Origin: Prinsepia uniflora
Lineage: Eukaryota; Streptophyta; Magnoliopsida; Rosales; Rosaceae
Assembly: GCA_032719365.1 (NCBI GenBank)
Contig: CM064875.1
Span: 35,362,693 to 35,426,692, forward strand
Length of the DNA: 64,000 bases
Reading direction: 5' to 3'
Below, piece by piece: positions 22,677-33,837 of this stretch (positions are counted from its first letter, which is position 1; each line of letters begins with the position of its first letter). Both the position numbers and the translations under genes were made by a program. The notes beneath the pieces are model-generated. The model was given only the letters and a program-made list of their open reading frames with translations, was not told the DNA's origin and ran no database searches.

Positions 22677-25655
22677 TATAACGACCCGTCCCGTATTAGA
22701 GTTTAATGATGGATTAACGAGGAGAATTGGTGTTTAGTTGGACACTTTTGGATAGACGGCGCATCATGACGATTTTGCCCTATAATGGGCAAAATGTTGA
22801 CTTTTAGTTCGGATGGTCAATTGGGCATTGACCGATGACTGTGACGTAGTTCAGGACGTCACGAGTCCGTAGACAGGTAGCACGCCCGATTCTGACATTT
22901 GAGGAGGAAGTTATGATGTTCAGAAGGTTGAGGGCACTTTCGTAATTTTGGTTAAAAAGGAGGAATTTGTTGACTTTTGTTTGACCATTAATTTTCACGC
23001 AAACTGGGGACCATTAGATAGGTCTCGACATCCTGAGTACAACGACATGCGGCACGCTGTCATCGGACGTCGGACGATTAAGATATGGGTCTAAGAAGGT
23101 GAAGGGCAAAATGGTAATTTGGACTTATAGGGGCATTTTGGTCTTTTTACAACCTTGGGAAGAGTGCCCAATCAGATAAGGACAAATGGGGAGTTGGGAT
23201 TGGATATTTGTGACTGTGTCCACAGGGTGTGTGACACCTCGTACCATCCTAGAGGGTTCTAGTCTATTGTGTGTGCACGATCACATTTTAAATGGCTGGT
23301 AATCGTTCACAGAGATGGAAAAACAGAGAGACTGAGGCCGTGGGATAAAATCGATCAGTGTTCAGTGTGAGTGTGTGCTGGCTTTGAGTGAGTGATCAAA
23401 GGAGGTCTAGTGTGAGTGTTTGATCGTATTGAGAGGAACTAGGTGTGACTGTGTGTGTGAGGTGAGCAGAAAATCAGTGAAAACAGAGAAGGTGTCGAGG
23501 AACGTGGTGCAACCACAATCGATCATTTTGATCTAATCGGGTTCGAGGGATTGCTAGGAAGGATGAGGACTACCTTTTGAACCCAGAGGAACACGGCGGC
23601 GAGCACGACGGAGGTCAGAACACGGGTGAGTTCCCGCTTTGCCATGTTTTTCCGTTAAGTTCAAAATGAAAGTCGTGGGTTTTGGAGCTTATTCGAGTTG
23701 TCCTATTGGTTCTAATAAGTGTAGGAAGTCCCTAGTAACCTGAGGGGTTGAATCAGTGGCTGAGAAGACAACGGGTGGCCGGAAAAACCGTGACTGGAAT
23801 TTCAGGGGTCTGGTTCGAGCTTTGGACAGTGAGTTTTCGTGCTTTATTTAATGTTTTAGTTAAGGGAATCGATCATACAAACAAGGAAGAAACTAATGGG
23901 ATTGAAAGGACTAAAAATGGATTGGATTTGAGTGAGAACCGGCCTTGCCGGCTGGGTTCGACCGGACCGGTCTGAACCGGCTGGACAGAGGTTGAAGATG
24001 ACACTATAGCAGGCGCGTGAAGCCCACGCGCAGTCCCTTCGGGCGGCTCGTGAGGGCGCGTGGGGCCCCTTTTGGGGAAGGTTCCAACATGAATTTTAAA
24101 GTATTCGATGTAACGAACATTTTGGTGTTGGTTTCGAGTCAATCGGACATTGGCTCGATATGTTTCGGGTTGTCCGAAGGTTTTAGGCCTCAGTTAAAAA
24201 TAGTTAAAATACGGGAAAATTATGGGGCTTGGTATGAACATTGTGAAGTAGTTAGTGACCTTAGTATGGGTTTTGGACAGGTTCAGGAAAGCCGAGGATA
24301 GCAGAATGGCCGGGAACGGTGTAAGTGCGCACGTATCGAGGCGACGTCGGAATGGTCTGTGAGTGGACTTTGTTTTCGAACTTATGATGCATGCATATAT
24401 GTTTTTATATGTTTTCTATACGTGATTCTATGATTTGATTTATGATCTTAATGGTTTATAGTTTTGCACGAATTTCGAGGTAATTACGAACATGCGCGTT
24501 TTACCAAATTTCGATCAAGTTTGTGATTTGAACCTGGTTTTAATGATTTGATTTCGGGATTTGAAATATGATTTAATATCAATGATTTAAGATGGATTTC
24601 GGAAAAGGTTTTTCGGGCTTGAAGCCCAGATCAGAAAGTGGCTTTAAGAAACGTGATTTTGGATTTTTGAATCGAATTTCTGGATGACGATTCAGGATTC
24701 GATTTGGGACTTGAAAGTGGATTTCGGGTTTGGGTTCGGAATGCTTATTCCGGATGCCGGCTTACAGAATGATGGTTTCGGATTCGAATTTGGATATGGA
24801 TGATGGATATGAGTTCTGGGTTTGGATCCGGGATCCTAATGAGATTGCGGATTCGAATTCGGATATGGATAGTGGTCATGGAATGGATTTGCTGGATCTA
24901 GTTATTGGGTTTAAAGACCCGGATATGATTTGACGGGGGCAGGCCGGAATTGAGTTTCAAGACTCGTGAGTTTAAAGACTCGGATATTATGATTTTCCCC
25001 CGTAGGCCTGTTGAGTTTAAAGACTCTGGAGTTTAAAGACTTGGATTATATTGAGGCCTTGATTGAGTTTAAAGACTTGGGAGTTTAAAGACTCGGATAA
25101 ATCTAGCAGGTTCGACAGATGGATTTGTGGTTTAAAATGTGTTGGATTTCATTGAGTTTTGATGATGGTAGTTTTCAATAAAATGGTTTTCGATGATTTT
25201 GGACTGAGGCCCGGGATTTGAGAAAGGAAACTAGTGTTTGGTTTTTCTTACATGGTTTGCTTAACCTAAATATCGAATGGTTTTATGGCACGAATTTGAT
25301 ATGCATGCATTGGCTTTTTAATTGGAGGGTATGAATATACTTGTTTTATAAACTGTTTTAAATTTATACTTATTTTTGTTCACTCACAGTCTTTTCGTGT
25401 TTTCGATACCCTCCAGGTTGTTGCGGTGTGGGCTGTTGGTCGAGAGAGACGGAGACATCACACCCGCGATCCATAGAAGATTCGGTGCACTCTGGGAAGT
25501 CCGAATACTTTTAGGAAAGTCGGGTCGAGAATCCCTTGTCCGACTTACGTGTCACATGGGGGTTGGACATCAGTTTAGCCTCCGTGTCATGCATAAGTTA
25601 GATGGGAACAGGATTTAGCCCTTAATCCCGGGGGATCAGGGGGTGGGTCCTGACA
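22677..25655 (+). mobile_element. Solo LTR H, full length
   Basis: A 2,979-bp LTR runs from TATAACGACCCGTCCCG to GGGTGGGTCCTGACA, with a perfect 5-bp target duplication TATAC (22672-22676 and 25656-25660). Bracket motifs are CTGTGAGTGGAC at 24357-24368 and GTTCACTCACAG at 25378-25389. Between them are TTTAAAG-loop hairpins with GAGT/ACTC arms, plus GGGT/ACCC at 24907-24920. It sits in the interior of element Y. Confidence 0.94.
24907..25105. repeat. TTTAAAG-loop hairpin array in LTR H
   Basis: GGGTTTAAAGACCC lies at 24907-24920, followed by repeated GAGTTTAAAGACTC units (for example 24968-24981) to about 25105. Several units are paired head to tail, and a few have one-base decay (GACTTGG). 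It is the reverse complement of the arrays in LTRs E and L, at the same internal position. Confidence 0.9.
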
Positions 25656-27151
25656 TATACAAGTAGGAAATAACATATATACAAGTACAAAATAACAAAG
25701 TATAAGCAAGGGTAGAATGGACAAAGTAGAGTCACCACAAAGTCAAGCAAATTCACAAGTTCCAAAAACGTTTAAACTAATGTAACACATAAGTATCTAC
25801 ATGAAGAATGACGTGAATGCATAAGAGATAAACTATTAGAACCTGCACAAGACATAATAGTTACGTGATGCTGCATGAAAGAATGACCTGCACCTTCGAT
25901 CTCACTTCCTTAGATTCACTTAGTCTAGGGGGCTCGGTGTTGAAATCTGAGCATCATGAAACCTTAGGGAGGTTATGCAATCTACAATGCGATAGGAAAC
26001 AATATTTACACATTGGGGAAGTCAAGGATATATATGGTTCACATAGCTTCAAAGTTTAGATGGAGACTTCTACGCCAGTGCATCCCAAGTAAATATCTTA
26101 GATTTATTCAACTGTTTGGGCAAGTTCAAAGGTGATCAGGTTAGAAAGAAAAAACATAAGAGGCAGGGGTAATTTCAAGACATCCCGAGGCTTGAACTTC
26201 ATTGATGTCCGTTTCTTAGACCCAAAACCCGTTACGAGTATCGTCTCTTGTTCTAGACATCACCCTCAAAATTTTCTTACACTAGATTAATAAGTGTTCA
26301 TTATAAGATAACTCAAGTGTTAACAACCACTGCCCTCAACCTCATGGCTTCTTAAGTCCATGAAGGGTTTAGATGAGAGTTAACAAACGAGACATCACCT
26401 ATTCCATTAAAGATCAAAATTTAAACTTTGATACACTGTGATCCACATATAACCGAGACTAATGCATGAATGCAAGATTTATTCACATGTATGGATATTC
26501 ACACTAACATATTAGTATATGTATAAGATTTATTCACAAGTATATATTTACACTAACATAAGGCTAAGACTAAGAAAAATTTGAAATTAATTTTTTTTTC
26601 GAATTTTTAAATTTTTTTAAATTAAGTAATGAAACATTTTCTAGTATAATATAACATTCATGAACAAGTATAATATGAATATTATGAACATGTATAATAT
26701 GAACATTATGTACAATTTATGGACAAGTATAAAATGAAAGGTAAAAAAAATAAAAATTATGAACAAATATAATATGAACATTATGTACAATTTATGGACA
26801 AGTATAAAATGACAAGTAAGAAAATAAAAATTATTCACAAGCATAAAAATAAAAGTTATGAACAAGTATAATATGAACATTATGAACAAGTATAAAAATA
26901 AATATTATGAATAAGTATAAAATGAACACATATAAAAATAAAAATAAACAAAAAAAATATGAACAAAAATAAAAATAAACAAAAAATATGAACAAAAATA
27001 AAAATAAAATTTATTAGCAAGTATAATAAAAAAAATTGTGACATGTAATATATGAACAAGTATAAAAATTGTGACATGTATAATACGAACATTTTATATA
27101 TACTAACACATTAAAAATGATTTTAATTTCCCCGGCAACGACGCTAAAAAT
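25656..27151 (-). mobile_element. Interior of element Y, segment 2 and primer-site side
   Basis: Non-coding interior up to the primer site at 27129-27146 (plus strand TCCCCGGCAACGACGCTA). Segments such as GCATGAAAGAATG, CACTTCCCTAGATTCACTTAG-like text and ATTCCATTAAAGATCAA are shared with 46790-47650 of element Y2. An AT-rich repeat array occupies 26640-27090. Confidence 0.65.
26640..27090. repeat. AT-rich degenerate tandem array (ATGAACAAGTATAAAA-type)
   Basis: About 20 degenerate units built on GAACAAGTATAA(A/T)ATGAACATTATG occur with variable length. Longer near-copies lie at 26660-26740 and 26755-26820. The opposite strand reads as runs of Phe/Ile/Tyr in several frames, which is a composition artefact. 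Confidence 0.8.
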
Positions 27152-28003
27152 TGATGCGGCTTCAACTAAACATTTAAGTAAACACAAAATAACACTCAAC
27201 ACTTGATAAAAACATATGCAATTTAAACCCTTTTTGTGTAGATGTAGTATTAGTAAATAGGGATAATTCTTAACCGAAGAAATTATGGAACATTAAATAA
27301 TGGTTAGTGAAAAAATAATAAATATTCAAAGAATAAAATAATAAATATTCTTAAAGAATTAAAGAATTAAATGGGGGGTTTTGAAAAGAGTTGTAGTCGA
27401 AATTACGTTTTAAAACAAAGTAAGAATTAAAATGTGCATGCTCATGCTAATTAGGATTTACAAACCATAACTTAATTTCATAAATAAAACCGACACTTTT
27501 ACGCAAGTAAATCCGAATTAATAATCACATTATTTAAACTACTCCTACTTTAACTTTTGAACAATGGACTTTCTTCAAACACAAATTTTACCAACACACT
27601 AGCATTTGCACATATTGAACCAATCACGAAATCCTACATTCTTCATCTCAATTACATGCATACAATTTTCAATATTATAAAAGTACCGAATATCGGTCAT
27701 AAACACTTACAATAAGGTTGACCATACATTTTTTATTGAATGCGTGACAAACATTAAATCTCTTGTAGCCGAAATTCCATGAGAATTTTGGTTGCTTCCC
27801 TTATTTAAATCATAATTTCTTCGTTATAATTCTGATTGGGACGATTCTTTCGCTAAAATGCTCAAAATTCCAAGCTTTACTTATTTTTGCAAATTTCCCA
27901 CAAAATATTTAATTTTCTCCAATTTTTTTAGCAATTTAACATTAAAAGATAAGTGTAAAGGGTATAAAATTACATAGAATAAAGCTCAATTCAAGGCCTA
28001 TCA
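27152..28003 (-). mobile_element. 5' LTR of element Y
   Basis: An 852-bp LTR begins TGATGCGGC (plus-strand left end) and ends AAGGCCTATCA. It has the primer site immediately left, separated by 5 bp, as expected for a minus-orientation 5' LTR. It is followed by TGCAT, the right target-site copy. Confidence 0.85.
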
Positions 28004-28008
28004 TGCAT

Positions 28009-30412
28009 ATGCTCTATAAACAGCCTCGACTCCCGTGCAGCCACCTTGGAGGGTTTCAAAACCAAACACAAATGTGTGAGTGGACGTAAATATAGGTTTT
28101 AAAAACATAGTTCCAAACATACTAATTTCCTTCCATTTATAAAACTATGCATGAATCAAGTTTACCAATAAAACAACAATCTTAAAATACGAGCAATAAT
28201 AAGAAAATTTAGTAATTTCATAAACATGTCCAATATAACTCGTATCAAAGTACCAAAGCACATACATCATGCCAATGCATAGGCACCACAAACATAGTGA
28301 ACCAGTCATATCAATAAACCAACACATATATGATTATACCAAAACAAAACCATACAAGTCACACAGAAACCAACCATACTGTACTAGCTAATCATATCGA
28401 GCCAACAAATCATATCAACTGACCCATCCTCGATATGTGAAACTGAATCATCATATCAAATATGCACTACCGATAGGCTAATATCACTTGGGAAAACAAA
28501 GCCCCGCTCAGGACGTTTAAGTGCTAGAGAAAACAGAGCCCTGCTCTGGACGTCCGGATATTACCCGGCGAAATAGAGCCAAACTCTGGACATCTGGGTG
28601 TGGACCGATCCCAAAAAAACATAACCTCATTTTGGACGTCTAGTCCAAGTCTAAGTGAAACAGGGCCCCACTCTGAACGTTAGAGACACCACCAAACCAC
28701 AACTGAAGGAGGGTCATCCAATCACATCACAACCACACATATCTAGAATCCACAACCATACATCATGTTAACCTCAAGATCAAGAGCCCCCGGTTCGACG
28801 TCTAAAACCACTGACCAACAAGAACCATGATTTCCATATCCAAGCCCAAGTTCAGAACTCAAAATCAACCTTACAACCCGGGCCTAAGCCCAAATTACAA
28901 GTATGCCAAAAGCCTCGTAAAATGAGACACTAAAATATTCCAGAAAATCATAAAAAAATCGCAATCCATCAATCACGATTAAAATGACATAATCAGTTCA
29001 TATCGACGAGAAAACCATTTCCCCAAACTTAGTAACAAACTAGAACACAATATATCAAATTCCTTGTAGAACGTGCAAAGTTTCAATTACCGTAAACTCA
29101 CAAAAAATCGATAGAAATTCATGTTTAAATAAGCATCAAGCAATTCAGATGATAAATTATGTAAATCCAATGCATGCATAGGGTTTAGGGAAAAAAATCC
29201 ACTCACACGTACTGTATGTGCAGTCGAACCACATTGCACGCATTCCCATAAAATCCAAAAATGCCACCTCCTATCAAAAATCACTTTTAAGGGTCACTAA
29301 TCATCTCAATTAGCTCACAAGTTAATCCCATAATTTTTCGGGATTTTTAAACGAATTAAAGTAACGCCTAAACATTCCGATAGTCAAAACTGCTATGAGA
29401 CGATGTATGATCACCTTGAAAATTGTACCGTTAGACTAGTAGGATCAAGTACTCAAACATTCATGTTGATCAATTTTCCATAAAGTGTGGAATGATCCCC
29501 CATGCGCCGATCACAGATACTGTGGTGGTGGCCACACGCCACACAACAATCATCGTCAACCTCTCGTTCGATTTGGTTTTCTACAAACCGGGTCGTCCGA
29601 CCCGCAATATGACCCAGTTCTAAAACCATCAAAAGGCCACCATTTCTTTTATTTTAAACGTCTAAGCTCTTCTAGAGACAGCCAGAAAAGAGTTCTATGC
29701 ACATAAAACTTGAAAAACTCACCTCGATGGCCTGGTCAGAATCCATGTACTTCTGCCATGGCTTTACATTCCCTTTGTCAACCTTCTTGCATACAAAACA
29801 CCATACTTTCAAGCTTAAACTGATCCTAAGGGCTCCAAAGGGACACAGGGACACGCATAATCGATGTTCCTCCTCCTAAACCAAAAACCCGATTCCCTTT
29901 ACTCACGAGTTCAAAGTTTTCTCACTGTGTCCTCCCTTTCTGTTCACTGTTTCCACTCAATTTTCTCCCTTACATCTTCTTCTTCTCATCACAAGTTGGG
30001 TCTTTTTACTCCCTTTTTTGGTTTCTCTCCACCGAAACCCATACAACACCAACACATACATATAATTAGAAGTAGGTCAGTGAAACAAGTGAGGAAAGGT
30101 CCAGATTATTCTAGACACGTGTCTACATCCCACAAAAATATCTCCAAGCTAAATGACCAAAATGCCCTTGGAGATAAACTTACCAAAATATGCTTAAGAA
30201 TTTTTTGACCCAAATTAACCTCATACGTACTCTGATTTCGGCGCGCCGCCTATCTACTGACTCAAGGTCTCGAGACCTTCGTAACCGTCTTCTCGGATTT
30301 CCTAAAAGATGTCTCGATAAAAAAAACCAACACTTTAACTTTTCTAAGGGAAACACCATCTTTTTACTCAATTTTGTAAAATTTGCTTCTCTCAGAGGTC
30401 CGGGTCGTTACA
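28009..30412 (-). mobile_element. 3' LTR of element X, main segment
   Basis: This continues the fragment at 6688-6824 and aligns with 33970-36314. Bracket motifs are GTGTGAGTGGAC (28074-28085) and TCCACTCACAC (29198-29208). A hairpin array based on CAGAGC-CCT-GCTCTG lies at 28490-28690. At the right end CCGGGTCGTTACA is followed by a minus-strand polypurine tract (AAGGGGATAGGT) and GAAATTTCGAGAATGAAATT, as in LTR F. Confidence 0.85.
28490..28690. repeat. CTCTGGACGTC hairpin array, 3' LTR of X
   Basis: About five units of 35-40 bp carry A(G)AGCC...GCTCTGGACGTC. The best is CAGAGC-CCT-GCTCTG at 28534-28548, with a 6-bp stem and 3-nt loop. The other LTR of X has the matching array at 34450-34620, including AGAGC-TTG-GCTCT at 34591-34603. 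Confidence 0.8.
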
Positions 30413-33400
30413 ACCTATCCCCTTACAGAAATTTCATTCTCGAAATTTCAAATCACTAGTTGGGGTAAACTCAAGATTTCCCACTAAGGAGTAACTTGTG
30501 AAAATAACTATGTTTCTTACATGCTACGCAATAATAGCTTTTCCAGTCCACAAGTACTCCCAAACTATCACAAATAAGTAGTTACTCTACACAAAATGTA
30601 GAATCACACAATAATCGTAATCAACCCTCAAATCAATATAAGGGTCACCCTATTACATTCTTCCATGAAGATTCGAAAATCATCTACATAATCCAACTGA
30701 CCCCGAAAACTAAATGAATCAGTACCAAAATCATAACCATTAGCGTACATGAAAATCAATCATCAATACTCAACGTTGAGCATGATAGTCAAATAGCCCT
30801 AGTCATAGGTTAGCTCGGGGATCGTACCCACACAACATCCAAACTATGTCCGGGAACTGTACACACAACATCTAGACGTACCATATACTCGGAAACTACA
30901 CCCACGCAACATCCGAGTCACATCTAGGGACTACACTCGCATCATCCAAACATGTACCAGTATCCATAATCACAAGACTAAATCATCAGTTTAATAATAT
31001 ATTATTCACTAACATACACAAGTCTCATCCTAAGCATCCTAAAGTATCACACGTTTTTTTTTTGTATAATGATCCAGGAACCGAATGCAACATCACTTAG
31101 CCAAGCTAACAATCACTCAGTACCTTTAGGTACGTCTAACATTTAATTTTCTTATTTAAGCTAAGCCTCTACTAGCCTAATAAGACAAGTTACTAACTTA
31201 AGCTTAAGTTATAATAACCAACAACACATGACATAAACATGTACTTCAATCATATCCATCAAACTTTCAGCAATTTAATCATCACAAATCAAACCATAAT
31301 TCAAAACCTCAACTAACTGGGCCTCACGTTTCCAAATTCGTATACGTCAGGTTAACACAACTCACTCAAAATTAAACCTCATAATGAACCCTCTAATATG
31401 TAGTACATAGATACTAATCTTAATAACTGGATTGCATCAAGCACTTAAAAAATGGTTCTACATATTGTCCAAATCACAATCAAGCATGCATCACAATGAT
31501 AACAATAGCCCTAATGTTGCATCACACCAAGAAACACATAATACTAAGTCAATACTACTATCATAAAATCCATATCACGAGCACAACATTCACATACAAC
31601 CTTATAAATTGGCTAAACCCAATTCTCAGCTTAGCTTTTAATTTTCTCCTTAAATCAAGACATCAACGAACTTGCGTTCATTCCGAACTCCATTCATTAC
31701 GTAAATTCATAACCACTCGGTTCACTTCCCGATTTCTTGTCAATGGTCTCAATTCCTTAATCTTATTCCATCTTTGAATTCTAGATTGATATCCATGATA
31801 CGACACCACTATCCTTTTTTCACCCATAAAGAAGTCGCCAATTCATCTCCGAATTAAATGCAAGGGTTATAAAACGGTAGGAGAATACTTGTTTCCTTTA
31901 CTTCAACTTATCACCAACATTTAAAAGTAAAAGCATTTAACTTCTTCAATTCCCCTTCACTATTTATCTTTTTTGTGTTTAATTGTGATTAACTACATAC
32001 ACTTCCCTTTTCTTCTCCTTTTTCCTAGATCTTCTTCTTGGTTTCCTGCTCCAATACTTTATCTGTCTCAAACCGAAACAAGTAATTCCTCAAACCTCAA
32101 ACTCTTTCGACAACCATCCAGCTGCTATCTCAACATAGATACTTTACTACATCCAAAGGTTCTATACCACCTTACCTCACCATGAGGGCTCTGAGAGTAA
32201 TGCCAACTGTATCCATTCATCCTATCCTTCCAAAAAATCCATAAAGTCCTATATGAACAGGGATTTTACACAATACCCTTCTTACACTTCCTAAAAAATT
32301 GGGTAGTCTTATTGAACTGATCATATACTTCCTTAAATTCTGACGAACCAAGTTCAATGTTACAACTTCATGTTGTCAACTTGGCTTATCAATTGATCTC
32401 CAATTCTCAATGTCGAACATCGATCACGATATAGGTGCTATGGGTAGGAACTCGGGATCCTCACGTCCGAGTACATCCCCAGAATTAACAACATTCGGGC
32501 GATGTCCCAATCTAACATTCCCGAGACTAAGTCTCCCGCGGAGCTACTTATCTCTAGGTAGTGTAATCGTGACCTCTCCGGAATCATCAGACATTCGGAG
32601 GAAAATAACAACATACTCAAAGATGGTTCATGTGGAAAACAGTCATCAAATCCAATAAATTTATTTCCATAAACATTTCAACAGGATATGTGCTCAAACC
32701 ATCATAAAATAGTGTCATGCAATCATTTCCTAAATCCAGAATTCATCAAATCATGGGATAAGTATCTGGACACAAATCAATTATCATAAACCAACCCAAT
32801 CCTTAATTCTTACTACCATTTCTCTAGGTATTTAAAAACTAGAGTGCCATTTTCATTACTAACAAATCCCACATCACACTCACGTAGCTTCTATTACAAC
32901 ATATCTTACTCATAGGCATAACACAATGTCTGTCCCAACCCATCACCCATTACCTTAGAACACCTTATCAACAACATTCGTTGTGTTGGGTGGTACTACT
33001 TAGTGCTACCAATCAACACCGTTTCCTTGCCACATAAAAATTCACTCACTTTCCCACTTAAGGTATTATCCAATCCACTCCCTTCTTTAAATTAACAATC
33101 AACAATCACATTATCAACCCGTGAATTGCAGATCAATCATCACATGTTATTTAATCCACGTAAACATGAAAACACATCACTTTTCCAAGGTAAGGGGGTG
33201 TTTCTCTTGCACTACCATTGTTTCCAAACTACACAAAATCATGACACCTAATACACTCAATCACAATACATACGCACCTTTCGTCTTTTTGTAAATTTTA
33301 TTCCGATGACACAATTCACCTCCAAACCATAATCAGATATCCACACTCCTATTGGAGTCCCAACTGATTTTTCCCAATTAGACACATTCTATTACCTATA

Positions 33401-33837
33401 ATGGTTGGCCAACACATTACCACACACTTCATATCCGACAAGGGACCTTCCATCACACTAATCATAAAACAATTAGTCCAACCGGGGAAACATATTCACC
33501 CATCTCAAGTCTAGCATACCGACAATTACACTAACTTCCACTGTGGGCTTACTTATTATCTGAAGTCCTATAACTTGACCTCCACTATTCACGCCACTAA
33601 TCCAATCCAACATCACGCATATCAAGGAAATACTGTGTCATACAACACAAGTAACACCTCAACTAATCCAGGTAAATTACATAAACAACACGTATCACAT
33701 ACAACCAGTTCAAGTCCAATCTCAAAACTACCCCAAGGCTTCTATTCTCCTCTCACTACTAGGCTGTGCATGAAGCTCACATCACGGAGGAATGACAATT
33801 TCAAGCGCAAATCAGAACCCATGCCTTGATACCAAGT
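30413..33837 (-). mobile_element. Non-coding interior of element X
   Basis: The 3.4 kb between polypurine tract and primer site has only short reading frames. No reverse transcriptase, RNase H, integrase or zinc-knuckle motifs were recognised on the minus strand. A run at 30805-30960 (ACACAACATC / GGGAACTGTAC / ACTACAC...CATC) looks like a degenerate repeat related to the array of LTR K. Around 32440-32600 there is text resembling the family's own LTR (CCGGAGAGGTCACGA-like on the minus strand), so the interior may partly derive from LTR sequence. Confidence 0.6.
33819..33834 (-). promoter_or_regulatory. Primer binding site of element X (initiator-Met tRNA type)
   Basis: The minus strand reads TGGTATCAAGGCATGG three bases (AGT on the plus strand) from the LTR end. 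It closely matches the usual plant LTR-retrotransposon primer site TGGTATCAGAGCCATGG, which is complementary to the 3' end of initiator methionine tRNA. Indels and substitutions indicate age. Confidence 0.75.

Larger units (their letters stand above)
6825..28003 (-). mobile_element. Element Y: TGATG...TATCA LTR retrotransposon, non-coding, heavily invaded
   Basis: The minus-orientation element begins TGATGTAGC at 6825 and ends CCTATCA at 28003, with target duplication TGCGT/TGCAT. The 5' LTR is 27152-28003. Directly beside it is an 18-bp site (27129-27146) complementary to the tRNA-Asp 3' end with two mismatches. The 3' LTR begins at 6825 but is broken by LTRs starting at 7691 and 10965, and its right end has not been found. 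Interior sequence that I can align with the related element at 40051-49533 is about 21677-22676 and 25661-27151. No gag or pol frame is present. The primer type and LTR ends fit the Athila/Tat side of Ty3/gypsy. Confidence 0.7.

Noticed and set aside
26640..27202. Hydrophobic membrane-like proteins (runs of Phe, Ile, Tyr)
   Set aside because: They are by-products of the AT-rich tandem array before the primer site of element Y.
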